Below are positions 16,308 through 24,265 of a stretch of 64,000 nt of DNA, piece by piece. Positions within the stretch are counted from its first letter, which is position 1. Each line of letters begins with the position of its first letter. Location: the NCBI GenBank assembly GCA_002480565.1, contig DLCK01000049.1, positions 1-64,000 on the forward strand, read 5' to 3'. A model generated the notes under the pieces. That model was given only the letters and a program-made list of their open reading frames with translations. It was not told where the DNA came from and ran no database searches. Source of the stretch: Phycisphaerales bacterium UBA7800. Its GTDB lineage: Bacteria > Planctomycetota > Phycisphaerae > Phycisphaerales > Phycisphaeraceae. Made by a program: the position numbers and the translations under genes.

Positions 16308-17009
16308 ATGTCTCAATCTATTTATCGTGCCTTTACATTTGTTGATATGTTGGTGGTACTGGTCATTCTTGTTGGATTGATTGCCATCGCCTTGCCAATG
16401 CTGGGGAATAGTCGTCGAGGCGGTAGCCGCCAGATGCAAAACTCCACACAAATCCGGGGTATTCATTCCGGACTTGTCCTGTTTTCACAAGGGAATAACA
16501 CCTACTATCCCGGCTATGACCGAGATGGCAATCGCATGGAAGACTACTCCGTCGAATTCCGTTTTCAGGAATTACTCGATGACAACTATTTCACCGGCGA
16601 ATACATCATCAGCCCCAGTGAAACCAAGTCCGCATCCAATACAACACCCAGCAAAATCACCACCGCCAACTACTCCTATGCCATGCTCAATCTATCTGTA
16701 TTGGATTCACCGCGCAATCACGAATGGCGAGACACCTCCAACTCCGAAGCGGTCGTCCTCAGCGACCGGGCAATTAGTAATGGTAAAGATGGTGCTATTA
16801 AATCTGTCCATACCAATCCCAGTAGCGATATCAACGAATGGCGTGGTGCGATGGGCTGGAACGACAATCATGTCACGTTTGAAGCAACACACGACCAACT
16901 GACCACACAATATGGCGACAGCCAGTTCACAGCCGACAATATCTTCGATACTGAATCTGGGTCAATGGTGTATGAAGGTGTGGATGTGATTGTTGATACA
17001 AAGAAGTGA
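16308..17009 (+). CDS. Prepilin-like protein, paralogue 3
   Basis: 233 residues from the ATG at 16308, chosen because AGAGAGGAAATCCC precedes it and because it places the hydrophobic helix near the N-terminus; the frame is open from 16239. The leader AFTFVDMLVVLVILVGLIAI is a degenerate pilin signal: the conserved Glu is Asp and the TLIEL core is lost. Downstream it keeps the family blocks RQMQNSTQIRGIHSGL, SQGNNTYYPG, EWRDTSNSEAV and NDNHVTFEATH. Whether prepilin peptidase still cuts it is uncertain. It stands alone, 14 kb from its relatives at the left end. Confidence 0.85.
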   Translation: MSQSIYRAFTFVDMLVVLVILVGLIAIALPMLGNSRRGGSRQMQNSTQIRGIHSGLVLFSQGNNTYYPGYDRDGNRMEDYSVEFRFQELLDDNYFTGEYIISPSETKSASNTTPSKITTANYSYAMLNLSVLDSPRNHEWRDTSNSEAVVLSDRAISNGKDGAIKSVHTNPSSDINEWRGAMGWNDNHVTFEATHDQLTTQYGDSQFTADNIFDTESGSMVYEGVDVIVDTKK

Positions 17010-17027
17010 TGTAGGAACAAATTCACA

Positions 17028-17149
17028 GACGCGCGAGCTGTCAGCTCGCGGCTATTGAATGAATATTTAATACTGGTGCTCTTGACATTGTCGATCGCTT
17101 GTGTTTGAGATCAATTTTCAATAGCCGCACGCAGACTTGCGTGCGCGTG
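17028..17149. repeat. REPIN left of the RAYT gene
   Basis: Two inverted REP units: GACGCGCGAGCTGTCAGCTC (continuing GCGGCTATTGA) at 17028-17058 and its counterpart starting TCAATAGCCGCACGCAGACT at 17118-17148. Each unit folds into its own hairpin and the pair can form a larger one. It ends 4 bp from the transposase stop codon. Confidence 0.8.
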
Positions 17150-17152
17150 CCT

Positions 17153-17620
17153 TTATTTTTCATACCAACTTAAGCCTTTGTGTCTGGGAAAATATATGTT
17201 CATGAGATATTCAAAGTGTTGTTTGTCTTTGACGCGCTTTTGAGAACCTTTGCGGCTGAACCACTGTTGCTTTTGAACTGACTGATTCAGATGGCGCGTC
17301 AAGGCTTGTTTGACAGTGCTTTTTAGCATGGCGGTAGAACGCTGGTCTTGCCAACTGATGAGAATGTGGATGTGCGACGAATCAGTCGCAATGGCATGGA
17401 GTCGGTAGTGTGAATGGCTAAGATTTTCCTGTAAAGCATCAATCATGCATTGCTGAACGGATTGATTGAATGTCACGACATCTTGCGTTTGTCGTAGGCG
17501 GTAGGATTGAGCCATTTGTTCGTCAGTTTTCAAAATACCTTTGCCTTGTTGAACGTAGCCCTGTTTGCGATCGGGCATCCATGATGCGTAGGCATGGAAT
17601 GTGAAGAGATAAACTGGCAT
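17153..17620 (-). CDS. REP-associated tyrosine transposase (RAYT)
   Basis: 155 residues beginning MPVYLFTFHAYASWMPD, as in Y1/IS200-like REP-associated transposases. The metal-binding HUH motif is DSSHIHILISW (His-Ile-His). Candidate catalytic tyrosines lie in HFEYLMNIYFPRHKGLSWYE at the C-terminus. These enzymes nick and rejoin single-stranded REP hairpins. The gene is exactly bracketed by two REPINs, at 17028-17149 and 17637-17748, its presumed substrates. It is short but looks intact. Such proteins are generally immobile and domesticated; their benefit to the host is unknown. Confidence 0.8.
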   Translation of the reverse strand: MPVYLFTFHAYASWMPDRKQGYVQQGKGILKTDEQMAQSYRLRQTQDVVTFNQSVQQCMIDALQENLSHSHYRLHAIATDSSHIHILISWQDQRSTAMLKSTVKQALTRHLNQSVQKQQWFSRKGSQKRVKDKQHFEYLMNIYFPRHKGLSWYEK

Positions 17621-17636
17621 GAGTTAAGTGTATCAA

Positions 17637-17748
17637 ACGCGCGAGCTGTCAGCTCGCGGCTGTTGAATAAAAACAAGCACGTGAATTGATAGCACGAGCT
17701 TGTTTTTTTATTGATTTCAATAGCCGCATGCAGACTTACATGCGCGTC
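17637..17748. repeat. REPIN right of the RAYT gene, enclosing a bidirectional terminator
   Basis: The REP units ACGCGCGAGCTGTCAGCTCG (17637 onward) and TCAATAGCCGCATGCAGACT (17717 onward) face each other. Between them AAAACAAGC (17670-17678) pairs with GCTTGTTTT (17698-17706), flanked by A and T runs, so it can end transcription both ways, including that of valS, whose stop is at 17768. Confidence 0.75.
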
Positions 17749-17767
17749 TTTGTAATGCTTCCGAGGG

Positions 17768-20700
17768 TTACAGACTTGCTAACTGTTGTTTTAGGGATTC
17801 GACTTCTGCTTGCTTGGCAGTGAGTTGATCGCGGGTCTGTTGTACCAAGTGGGCTGGCGCTTTGTCGGCATAGCTTGGGTTGGCTAAGCGCCCTTGCAAG
17901 CCGGCGACCTGTTTTTCGGCATCGGCAATGAGTTTACCCAAGCGTTCTTTTTCTTCATCTGCATTGACCAGGTCATGCAGGTACACTTCCATCTCGCCGA
18001 GGACACTACTTGCGGCATTCTGCGGTTTGGTGATGTCTGCAGCAACGGCCAATTCACTAATGGCTGCAAAGGTCTTGAGTAACTCAGCGGATGAATTTAA
18101 ACGTGCTGCGTTATCGCCGGACGCTTTGATGGAACAGACAACCTGCTGACGGGGTGGGATTTTGTAGGCAGTCCGCACCTGACGAACCGCGGTCACCACA
18201 TCGACAAGTAAATCAAACTCCTTAACCGCGTCGGCATCAATCAATGCTTCAGCATTGGCAGGCCAATGAGCATTGACCAGTAACGTACTTGCAGGCAATT
18301 CCAAACCATCCACACCACGCTGTGGCACGACCTGATTAAGACGTTCCCAAAGCTTTTCGGTGATGTAGGGCATGCCCGGATGCAGTAAACGCAAAATCGC
18401 ATCCAACACCGTGGCCAACACATTGGCCTGCACGGGATTGGTCTTGATCGTTGGCTTGATCGCTTCAATGTACCAGTCACAAAAGTCCCGCCAAACGAAG
18501 TCATACAGACCATCAGCGTAGGGTTTGAACTCGTAACCCTTGATCGCCTTGGTGGTCGATGCAATGGTTTGAGCAAGGCGTGAAAGGATCCAACGGTCGG
18601 CCAGCGTGAGTTCACCTGTGTCACTTCCGGGGGTCATGGATTCAAGATTCGACAAGCTGAATCGCACGGCGTTCCAAAGTTTGTTGGCAAAGTTTCTACC
18701 AAGGTCAAACTTCTCACTGGTGTTGCGGGCGGCGGGCATCTCGTCGGTCGGAGTTTGCTTGCCAGAGGACACACCATAGCTGGAGACCATCTTCTTACCT
18801 TTGGCATGGGGGCTGTCCTGCAATGGGGCCGCGACTTTGTGGCCGCGACCGTCACCGACATACTTGGGCGTGAAGCTTTGCTGCGTGTGCGGGCAAACCA
18901 TATCAACGGGCAATCGCACGTCCTGCGTTTGCGTGGTCATGCTTGCTAGCGTAAAGCGCATCGCATCGCTGCCATGCAGATGGATAATATCAAAGGGATC
19001 GACACCATTGCCCAGCGACTTACTCATCTTCTGGCCGTGACCATCCTGGATCATTGCGTGAATAAACACATCCTTAAAGGGTAAATCACCCTTGCGGAAG
19101 TATCGATTAAACATCACCATTCGGCTGACCCACAACGTAATGATTTCACGCGCGGTACACAGCACGGAAGTCGGGTTCCATGTTTGAAGTTCAGGCGTTT
19201 CGTTAGGCCAACCCATCGTGGACATTGGCCATAAGCCAGAGCTGAACCATGTGTCGAGGACGTCGGGGTCTTGTTGCAGTTTGCCATGTAACATATTAGC
19301 TACAGATTGGGCAGCATCAGTAATTTCTTTGCTTTCGGTAATAATCTCAGGTAACGGACTGCCTTCTAATGGTTTTTTCCGTGATTGAGAAATTGCATCT
19401 TTAACGATCAATTGAGCCATTTTTATAAAGTATTCTGCGGCTTTTTCATCTCGAACACAGATATACACTTTGTATTCAGAAGCTTCCCATTGACCAATCG
19501 CTGCATAACTTTCAGGAATACCAATACAAACTGAATAAGTATCAAGACGGTTCTGCAATTCTGATAGATATGCTTCACCATTTTCACCTGCTGAACAAGA
19601 CGGGAACTGGTCTGAGGGATCATTGGATACTTCAGCAACCGTTGACCACACCGGAATCCGGTGCCCCCACCACAGTTGGCGGCTGATACACCAGTCGCGG
19701 ATATTTTCGTGCCAGGACTGGAAATTCTTAGCATAGCGGGTGGGGTAGAATCGCAGGTAGTCGGAGTCCGCTTCCTTACGGGTGCGGCTCGTTGTTGTGT
19801 TAGAAGGTGGGGTTTCTGACGAGCCGCGACCGTGAGGGAGCGGATTCCCTCGAACAGGTGCAGGCTCAAGTTCTTGACCTTGTGCATCCAGAACATAATC
19901 CACAGCAGCCAAATGTGTTTCGTCGGTGTTGAGATAGCGTGTACTACCATGACGCGTCCAAACACGTCGGTCTGCGTCAATTTGTTTTTTTTCTCTGAGA
20001 TGACGGGTCGCATAGGCTTTAAAATCATTCATCACTTTTTCAGGTGATGTATCCGCTGTGACAACCACATGAACGTGATTGGTACGAACATGTAATGCGT
20101 GCAATTGCCAGTTACGGTGGGTGCAAACTTCAACAATACTATCTTGAACAACTTGGCGATCAACGGGGTCCATATCGAAAGCAGGTTGCTTCATCTGGGC
20201 AAAATCCAGCTTTTCACGTTCTTCATCGCCACTTAAAAATTCCTGGCCCAAGATGTTATGGTTGCGATCGACAGAACCTTTTTCTTTGCCATGTAGCCAT
20301 GTGCCGTAGGTTGTGAAAGTGATGAAGTATGGCTGGGAATCCGCTCCCTCACGGTCGCGGCTCGTTGGGGTGTCGGTGAAGGTGGGTTGGCCTTGATCTT
20401 TCCAGACACAACCTTCGGAGGGTTGGCGTTGTTCGGGAGCCATGGCATTGAGGGCGCTGCCTGCTAAACGTTCGTCGGTGACCTTCACGTACCACTGGTC
20501 GGAGAGATAGGGTTCGACGGGGACGTGGGAGCGATAGCTATGGCCGACGCTGTGTTTGTAGGGTTTCTTTTCGACGAACAGGTCGCAGGCTTCAAACCAT
20601 TTGACGATAGCTTTGCGGGCGTCTTCACGGGACAAACCGATGAAGGGTGCCAGTTCAGCATTGTCTTGGGGCTTTTCGGATTCGGGCCAACCGTGGGTGA

Positions 20701-21709
20701 TGCTGATTGAAGCATCCAATGCCATGACGTTGATGACACCAAGGTCGTGTCGTTGGCCGATCAAATAGTCATTGGGGTCATGGGCGGGGGTGACCTTCAA
20801 AAAGCCTGACGCAAATTTTGCTTTTTCGTCGGATGATTCGGGGTCAGCAATCACCACGTAGTCGTCGCCGATGATGGGGATCACGCGGTTGACAATGGGG
20901 AGTTTGACGAACTGGCCGATGGTGTGCTTGTTGGCTTCGTCGTTGGGGTTCACTGCGACGGCAGTATCACCGAGCATGGTTTCGGGACGGGTGGTGGCCA
21001 CGGTGACGGTTTCGCCGGTGAGATTGCCATCCTTATCGCAGACGGGATACTTCAGATAGTAGAAGAATCCGTCGACGTCCTTGGCTTCGACTTCATCATC
21101 TGCCAGGGCGGTTTGGGTAGCCGGGTCCCAGTTGACCAGACGTTTGCCACGGTAGATCAGGCCATCTTTGAAGAGTTGGAAGAAAGCTTCGCGGACGGCC
21201 TTGGAGCAGTTTTCGTCCATGGTGAAAGCCTGGCGATCCCAGTCACAACTGCAACCCATGGCTTTGAGTTGGTCGGTGATGCGGCCTTCGTATTCGTCTT
21301 TCCATTCCTGAACCAAGCCGATGAACTTGTCGCGTCCACCTTCGCCAGCGAGTTCCATTTGCTTGTGTTCTTTGAGGGCGGGTTTGCCTTCAGCCTGGAG
21401 ACGTTTATCGACGACGGTTTGGGTGGCAATGCCAGCGTGATCCGTGCCGGGCATCCACATGGTGTTGAAGCCTGCCATGCGGTGATAGCGTGTGAGGATG
21501 TCCTGCAAGGTGTTGTTCAGGGCATGGCCCATGTGCAGGGCAGCGGTGACGTTTGGCGGCGGGATGACGATGGAGTATGGCGGCTTGACCTTGCCATCTT
21601 TGTCTTTGGTTCCTGGGGTCGCATGAAAGGACTTGGTGTCGTTCCATCGCTTGGTAATTTCCGCTTCAATCTCAGCGGGTGCATACATGGGGGCAAGTTC
21701 GCTGCTCAT
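17768..21709 (-). CDS. valS: Valyl-tRNA synthetase with an in-frame RAYT transposase insertion
   Basis: 1313 residues from the ATG at 21709 (a GTG at 21751 falls in the upstream terminator and is rejected); bacterial ValRS is usually about 870-1000. Class I motifs are present: PPPNVTAALHMGHA (HIGH) and GQKMSKSLGNGVDP (KMSKS), plus an editing domain, GSDAMRF, the DFCDWYIEAIKP anticodon-binding part and a C-terminal coiled coil. Between LSDQWYVKVTDERL and RFYPTRYAKNFQSWHENIRDW, where relatives have a short linker, lie about 200 residues that read as a complete RAYT (NHVHVVV, then YVLDAQGQ) flanked by translated REP sequence (TSRDREGADS and TSRTRKEADS). No stop or frame change occurs. The loop between GHRIPVW and DPDVLDTWFSS is also long, about 120 residues. 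It attaches valine to tRNA-Val and is essential, so the insertion must be tolerated, unless a second valS exists. Confidence 0.9.
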   Translation of the reverse strand: MSSELAPMYAPAEIEAEITKRWNDTKSFHATPGTKDKDGKVKPPYSIVIPPPNVTAALHMGHALNNTLQDILTRYHRMAGFNTMWMPGTDHAGIATQTVVDKRLQAEGKPALKEHKQMELAGEGGRDKFIGLVQEWKDEYEGRITDQLKAMGCSCDWDRQAFTMDENCSKAVREAFFQLFKDGLIYRGKRLVNWDPATQTALADDEVEAKDVDGFFYYLKYPVCDKDGNLTGETVTVATTRPETMLGDTAVAVNPNDEANKHTIGQFVKLPIVNRVIPIIGDDYVVIADPESSDEKAKFASGFLKVTPAHDPNDYLIGQRHDLGVINVMALDASISITHGWPESEKPQDNAELAPFIGLSREDARKAIVKWFEACDLFVEKKPYKHSVGHSYRSHVPVEPYLSDQWYVKVTDERLAGSALNAMAPEQRQPSEGCVWKDQGQPTFTDTPTSRDREGADSQPYFITFTTYGTWLHGKEKGSVDRNHNILGQEFLSGDEEREKLDFAQMKQPAFDMDPVDRQVVQDSIVEVCTHRNWQLHALHVRTNHVHVVVTADTSPEKVMNDFKAYATRHLREKKQIDADRRVWTRHGSTRYLNTDETHLAAVDYVLDAQGQELEPAPVRGNPLPHGRGSSETPPSNTTTSRTRKEADSDYLRFYPTRYAKNFQSWHENIRDWCISRQLWWGHRIPVWSTVAEVSNDPSDQFPSCSAGENGEAYLSELQNRLDTYSVCIGIPESYAAIGQWEASEYKVYICVRDEKAAEYFIKMAQLIVKDAISQSRKKPLEGSPLPEIITESKEITDAAQSVANMLHGKLQQDPDVLDTWFSSGLWPMSTMGWPNETPELQTWNPTSVLCTAREIITLWVSRMVMFNRYFRKGDLPFKDVFIHAMIQDGHGQKMSKSLGNGVDPFDIIHLHGSDAMRFTLASMTTQTQDVRLPVDMVCPHTQQSFTPKYVGDGRGHKVAAPLQDSPHAKGKKMVSSYGVSSGKQTPTDEMPAARNTSEKFDLGRNFANKLWNAVRFSLSNLESMTPGSDTGELTLADRWILSRLAQTIASTTKAIKGYEFKPYADGLYDFVWRDFCDWYIEAIKPTIKTNPVQANVLATVLDAILRLLHPGMPYITEKLWERLNQVVPQRGVDGLELPASTLLVNAHWPANAEALIDADAVKEFDLLVDVVTAVRQVRTAYKIPPRQQVVCSIKASGDNAARLNSSAELLKTFAAISELAVAADITKPQNAASSVLGEMEVYLHDLVNADEEKERLGKLIADAEKQVAGLQGRLANPSYADKAPAHLVQQTRDQLTAKQAEVESLKQQLASL
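19762..20366 (-). mobile_element. RAYT/REP unit embedded in valS
   Basis: On the plus strand the unit starts with REP CGGAGTCCGCTTCCTTACGG (19762 onward), then an inverted REP near 19819-19850 (ACGAGCCGCGACCGTGAGGG), then the minus-strand transposase sequence, then a third REP at 20336-20366 (GGAATCCGCTCCCTCACGGT). The transposase part begins QPYFITFTTYGTWLHG, has HUH motif NHVHVVV and a Tyr-x4-Gln motif in DYVLDAQ. No in-frame start codon stands at its N-terminus, so it can only be made as part of ValRS. Its REPs differ in sequence from those at 17028 and 17637, so it belongs to a different RAYT lineage. Confidence 0.85.
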
Positions 21710-21733
21710 GGCTTTGCTTTCGTGCGTTGAGGC

Positions 21734-21777
21734 TAAAAAAAACAGGGGCACGATCGTGATGTGATCAGTGCCCCTGT
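21734..21777 (-). terminator. Terminator between leuC and valS
   Basis: The 10 bp arms ACAGGGGCAC (21742-21751) and GTGCCCCTGT (21768-21777), with GATC/GATC inside the loop, are followed on the minus strand by eight T residues. It separates the leuC transcript from valS and argues against the GTG start at 21751. Confidence 0.8.
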
Positions 21778-21825
21778 AATTGTAATCTAATTGATTGACT
21801 TGATTGACGGGGCTTTGTTGTCTTT

Positions 21826-21904
21826 ACCACAGAGACACAGAGTCACAGAGGTTCAAGGCAGAGTTTTCTTTTCTTTTAACTCTGTGTCTCTGTGCCTCTG
21901 TGGT
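21826..21904. repeat. Inverted repeat, ACAGAG family, copy 2
   Basis: ACCACAGAGACACAGAGTCA (then CAGAGG) on the left faces CTCTGTGTCTCTGTGCCTCT (then GTGGT) on the right across a T-rich centre. It shares unit and ends with the copy at 6174-6252 and lies between leuC and its terminator. Confidence 0.75.
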
Positions 21905-21927
21905 TCATCCATCCCATCTAGTGATAA

Positions 21928-23343
21928 TCAGCAGACGCCGGCGGTTCCGGTTTGGATGGCTTCGCTGACGTATTCGCGGGGGTCGGTGACTTTGCCGGTC
22001 AGGGCCGAGGCGGCAGCGGTCAACGGTGATGCCAGATAGACACCTGCTTCACGGTTACCCATGCGGCCGGGGAAGTTGCGGTTGGTGGTGCTGATGCAGT
22101 TGATCGCTTCGTTTAAGCGACCAAAGGTATCCTGCGGACCACCGAGGCAAGCTGCACAACTGGCAGCACCAAGCATACAGCCGGCATCGACGAGAATCTG
22201 TTCGATGCTCTTATCACCAGGGCCGACCGGTTCGCCGTTGAGTCCCAGACGTTGCATGTCGGAGTGAACTTCCGTTGAGCCGGGGACGACGAAGGTTGGA
22301 ATCTTCACCGTGTTACCCGCAAGGATGTTGGCTGCAAAGATCATGTCGGTGATCTTGCCACCGGTACAGGAACCGATGTAAGCCCGGTCGAGTTTGACGT
22401 CTTTACATTCGCTGACGGTCTTGGTGTTGTCCGGCGAATGGGGTGCAGCGACGAGTGGCTCGAAGCTTTCGAGATCCCATGCTGCTTCGAAGTCATATTC
22501 AGCACCTTCGTCTTCGGTGTAGACCGTCCAGTCGGGGCGATTGGAACGTGCCTTGACGTAAGCGAGTGTCTTTTCATCGACATCGCAGATACCGTTTTTG
22601 CCACCCGCTTCGATCGCCATGTTGGTGAGTGTCATGCGATCTTCAAGGGTCAGCGAACCGATGCCACTGCCGGTGAAGTACATGGCTTTGTAGGTTGCGC
22701 CTGCAAAGCCGATGCGACCGATGACAGCGAGGATCAAATCCTTGGCGGTAAGGTAATAGGGGATTTCGCCGTTGAAGGTGAACTTCATGGTTGGCGGAAC
22801 CTTGAGCCATGTCTTGCCGGTACCCATTGCAAAAGCAGCATCGGTGTTACCCACGCCGGTGGAGAACTGACCGAAGGCGCCAGCCGTGCAGGTGTGACTG
22901 TCGGTGCCGAGCATGATCTCGCCTGGACGACAGTGACCTTCTTCGGGCAGCGCCTTGTGGCAGACACCCTTGTACGAAGTCTTGTTCGGATCGCGGTACG
23001 GGTTAGGCATGCCACTGCCGGCTTCGGTATTCAAGAAGTCAGGATCGTAGTAGTACTTGATGTCCTGCTCTTTAACAAAGTCGCGGAGAATCTGAATGTT
23101 GCGATGGCACTTGTCTTCAGCGGTGAAGATGTAGTGATCGGGGATGATGGGAATGCGGGTGTTATCCCACACCTTGGCATCTTTGCCGAATTTTTCTTTG
23201 AAGATGCCAATCGTTCCCGGGCCACACACGTCATGGGTCATCAGGACATCGACATTGACCCACACGTTTTCACCTGGGGTCACTTCGGTCTTACCGGCAT
23301 GGGCGGCAAGAATCTTTTCGGTCATGGTCATCGGACGGGCCAT
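21928..23343 (-). CDS. leuC: 3-isopropylmalate dehydratase large subunit (aconitase superfamily)
   Basis: 471 residues from the ATG at 23343, which has AGGAGA at 7 bp; a GTG two codons upstream is less likely. The protein has the aconitase-family layout: LMTHDVCGPGTIGIF, LGTDSHTCTAGAFGQFSTGVGNTD and the 4Fe-4S cysteines in YIGSCTGGK and SCAACLGGPQDTFG. LeuC with LeuD isomerises 2-isopropylmalate to 3-isopropylmalate in leucine synthesis. No small-subunit gene lies next to it here, so it must be encoded elsewhere. A homoaconitase or related hydro-lyase activity cannot be excluded from sequence alone. Confidence 0.85.
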   Translation of the reverse strand: MARPMTMTEKILAAHAGKTEVTPGENVWVNVDVLMTHDVCGPGTIGIFKEKFGKDAKVWDNTRIPIIPDHYIFTAEDKCHRNIQILRDFVKEQDIKYYYDPDFLNTEAGSGMPNPYRDPNKTSYKGVCHKALPEEGHCRPGEIMLGTDSHTCTAGAFGQFSTGVGNTDAAFAMGTGKTWLKVPPTMKFTFNGEIPYYLTAKDLILAVIGRIGFAGATYKAMYFTGSGIGSLTLEDRMTLTNMAIEAGGKNGICDVDEKTLAYVKARSNRPDWTVYTEDEGAEYDFEAAWDLESFEPLVAAPHSPDNTKTVSECKDVKLDRAYIGSCTGGKITDMIFAANILAGNTVKIPTFVVPGSTEVHSDMQRLGLNGEPVGPGDKSIEQILVDAGCMLGAASCAACLGGPQDTFGRLNEAINCISTTNRNFPGRMGNREAGVYLASPLTAAASALTGKVTDPREYVSEAIQTGTAGVC

Positions 23344-23545
23344 CGGCACATCTCCTGCGCATCGCAGTTGAGGGTTTACAAAATCATTTCCACCAATTTC
23401 ATTCGCCTCACAACGGTTCGGAGTCGAGCAAAGCGAGCCATATATGGTAGCAGCACCCCCGGAAATTGGGAAGTCGGGCAGACCAGGCAGAGGGAGTAGG
23501 GATCAGAAAGTAGGGAATTGGGAAGGCCAAAATGCCATTTTTCGT

Positions 23546-24184
23546 CATTCCCGTCTGCGGACTTTATGCACGTTTTGTTTGTTTGAGGTATTGATCTCTT
23601 GCCAGTCGGATGAGGATTTTTCCGGTAACGTACATTTTCACACGGTTGCGTCCGGCGGCGGCAGACTGGTCATACAACGGGTTGGTTTCAACGTAGCTGC
23701 CAGCTAACAGGTAACCTTCACTGGCGGGCAACTGTGCGATCATCTGTCTGGCGACCACGCGGTCATCGACATTCATCGGGTACACATCGTACGCCAAAGG
23801 CCTGTTATTTAAGGCATAAATCGCGTAAAACCTGTAGCTGTTCTCAAAGCCACCGCTACCTCGCCCCATGCGAGCCTGACGATCGAAACTGACTTTGGCG
23901 ATGGCTAACGCTTTGCCATCGAGTCGCCAGATGAGCTGTTGGCTGTGTGCCGATTCGAGTCGATCCAGCAAGTTGGTGAGCACCGCCTGTGTGTCATCGC
24001 CTGGGAGCCGTCGACTCATAGCGGATTGGTCGGGCAGTCTGAAGGTGGTTTGACGCCTGCACAATTGCGTTTGTTGCATGCTAAGGACTCCTTGGGCGAG
24101 TAAATACAACACCAGGATGAACGCGGACCTCCAATCGCCCAAATACTTATAAATTGACGTGCATAAAGTCCCTACACGGAAGTG
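23546..24184 (-). mobile_element. Decayed IS element with terminal inverted repeats
   Basis: GGACTTTATGCACGT (23559-23573) and ACGTGCATAAAGTCC (24157-24171) are perfect 15 bp inverted repeats, and similarity continues outwards for about 13 bp (CATTCCCGT against CACTTCCGT). The 0.6 kb between them holds a shortened transposase. The element is too small to be an intact DDE-type IS. Confidence 0.65.
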
Positions 24185-24241
24185 ACGGAGGATGGAAATT
24201 AATTGTTTGTAATGCTCTAACCGCGTCGCCCAACAATCCAT
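23564..24241 (-). pseudogene. Truncated DDE (IS4-like) transposase
   Basis: The open frame gives 225 residues, but the first 30-50 read through the terminal repeat; a likelier start is the ATG at 24079. The product resembles the middle of IS4-type transposases: LDGKALAIAKVSFDRQARMG, then YAIYALNNRPLAYDVYP and GYLLAGSYVETNPLYDQSAA. In active relatives the first block carries a catalytic Asp and the last reads like GD.YDSNPLYD; here Ser replaces the Asp. With half the usual length and a lost acidic residue, it is very probably inactive. Confidence 0.6.
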
Positions 24242-24265
24242 CTTATTTTAATCACAGAATCATCA

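Noticed and set aside
19762..20366. Intein inside ValRS
   Set aside because: The insert has HUH and Tyr motifs and REP flanks, not the splicing blocks of inteins.
20924..21730. 268-residue plus-strand frame
   Set aside because: It lies wholly antisense to valS, and its composition mirrors the codons of the real gene.
21710..21751. GTG at 21751 as the valS start
   Set aside because: It falls within the hairpin of the leuC terminator and has no ribosome site; the ATG at 21709 is better.
22438..23499. 353-residue plus-strand frame
   Set aside because: Antisense to leuC, whose aconitase motifs are clear on the other strand.
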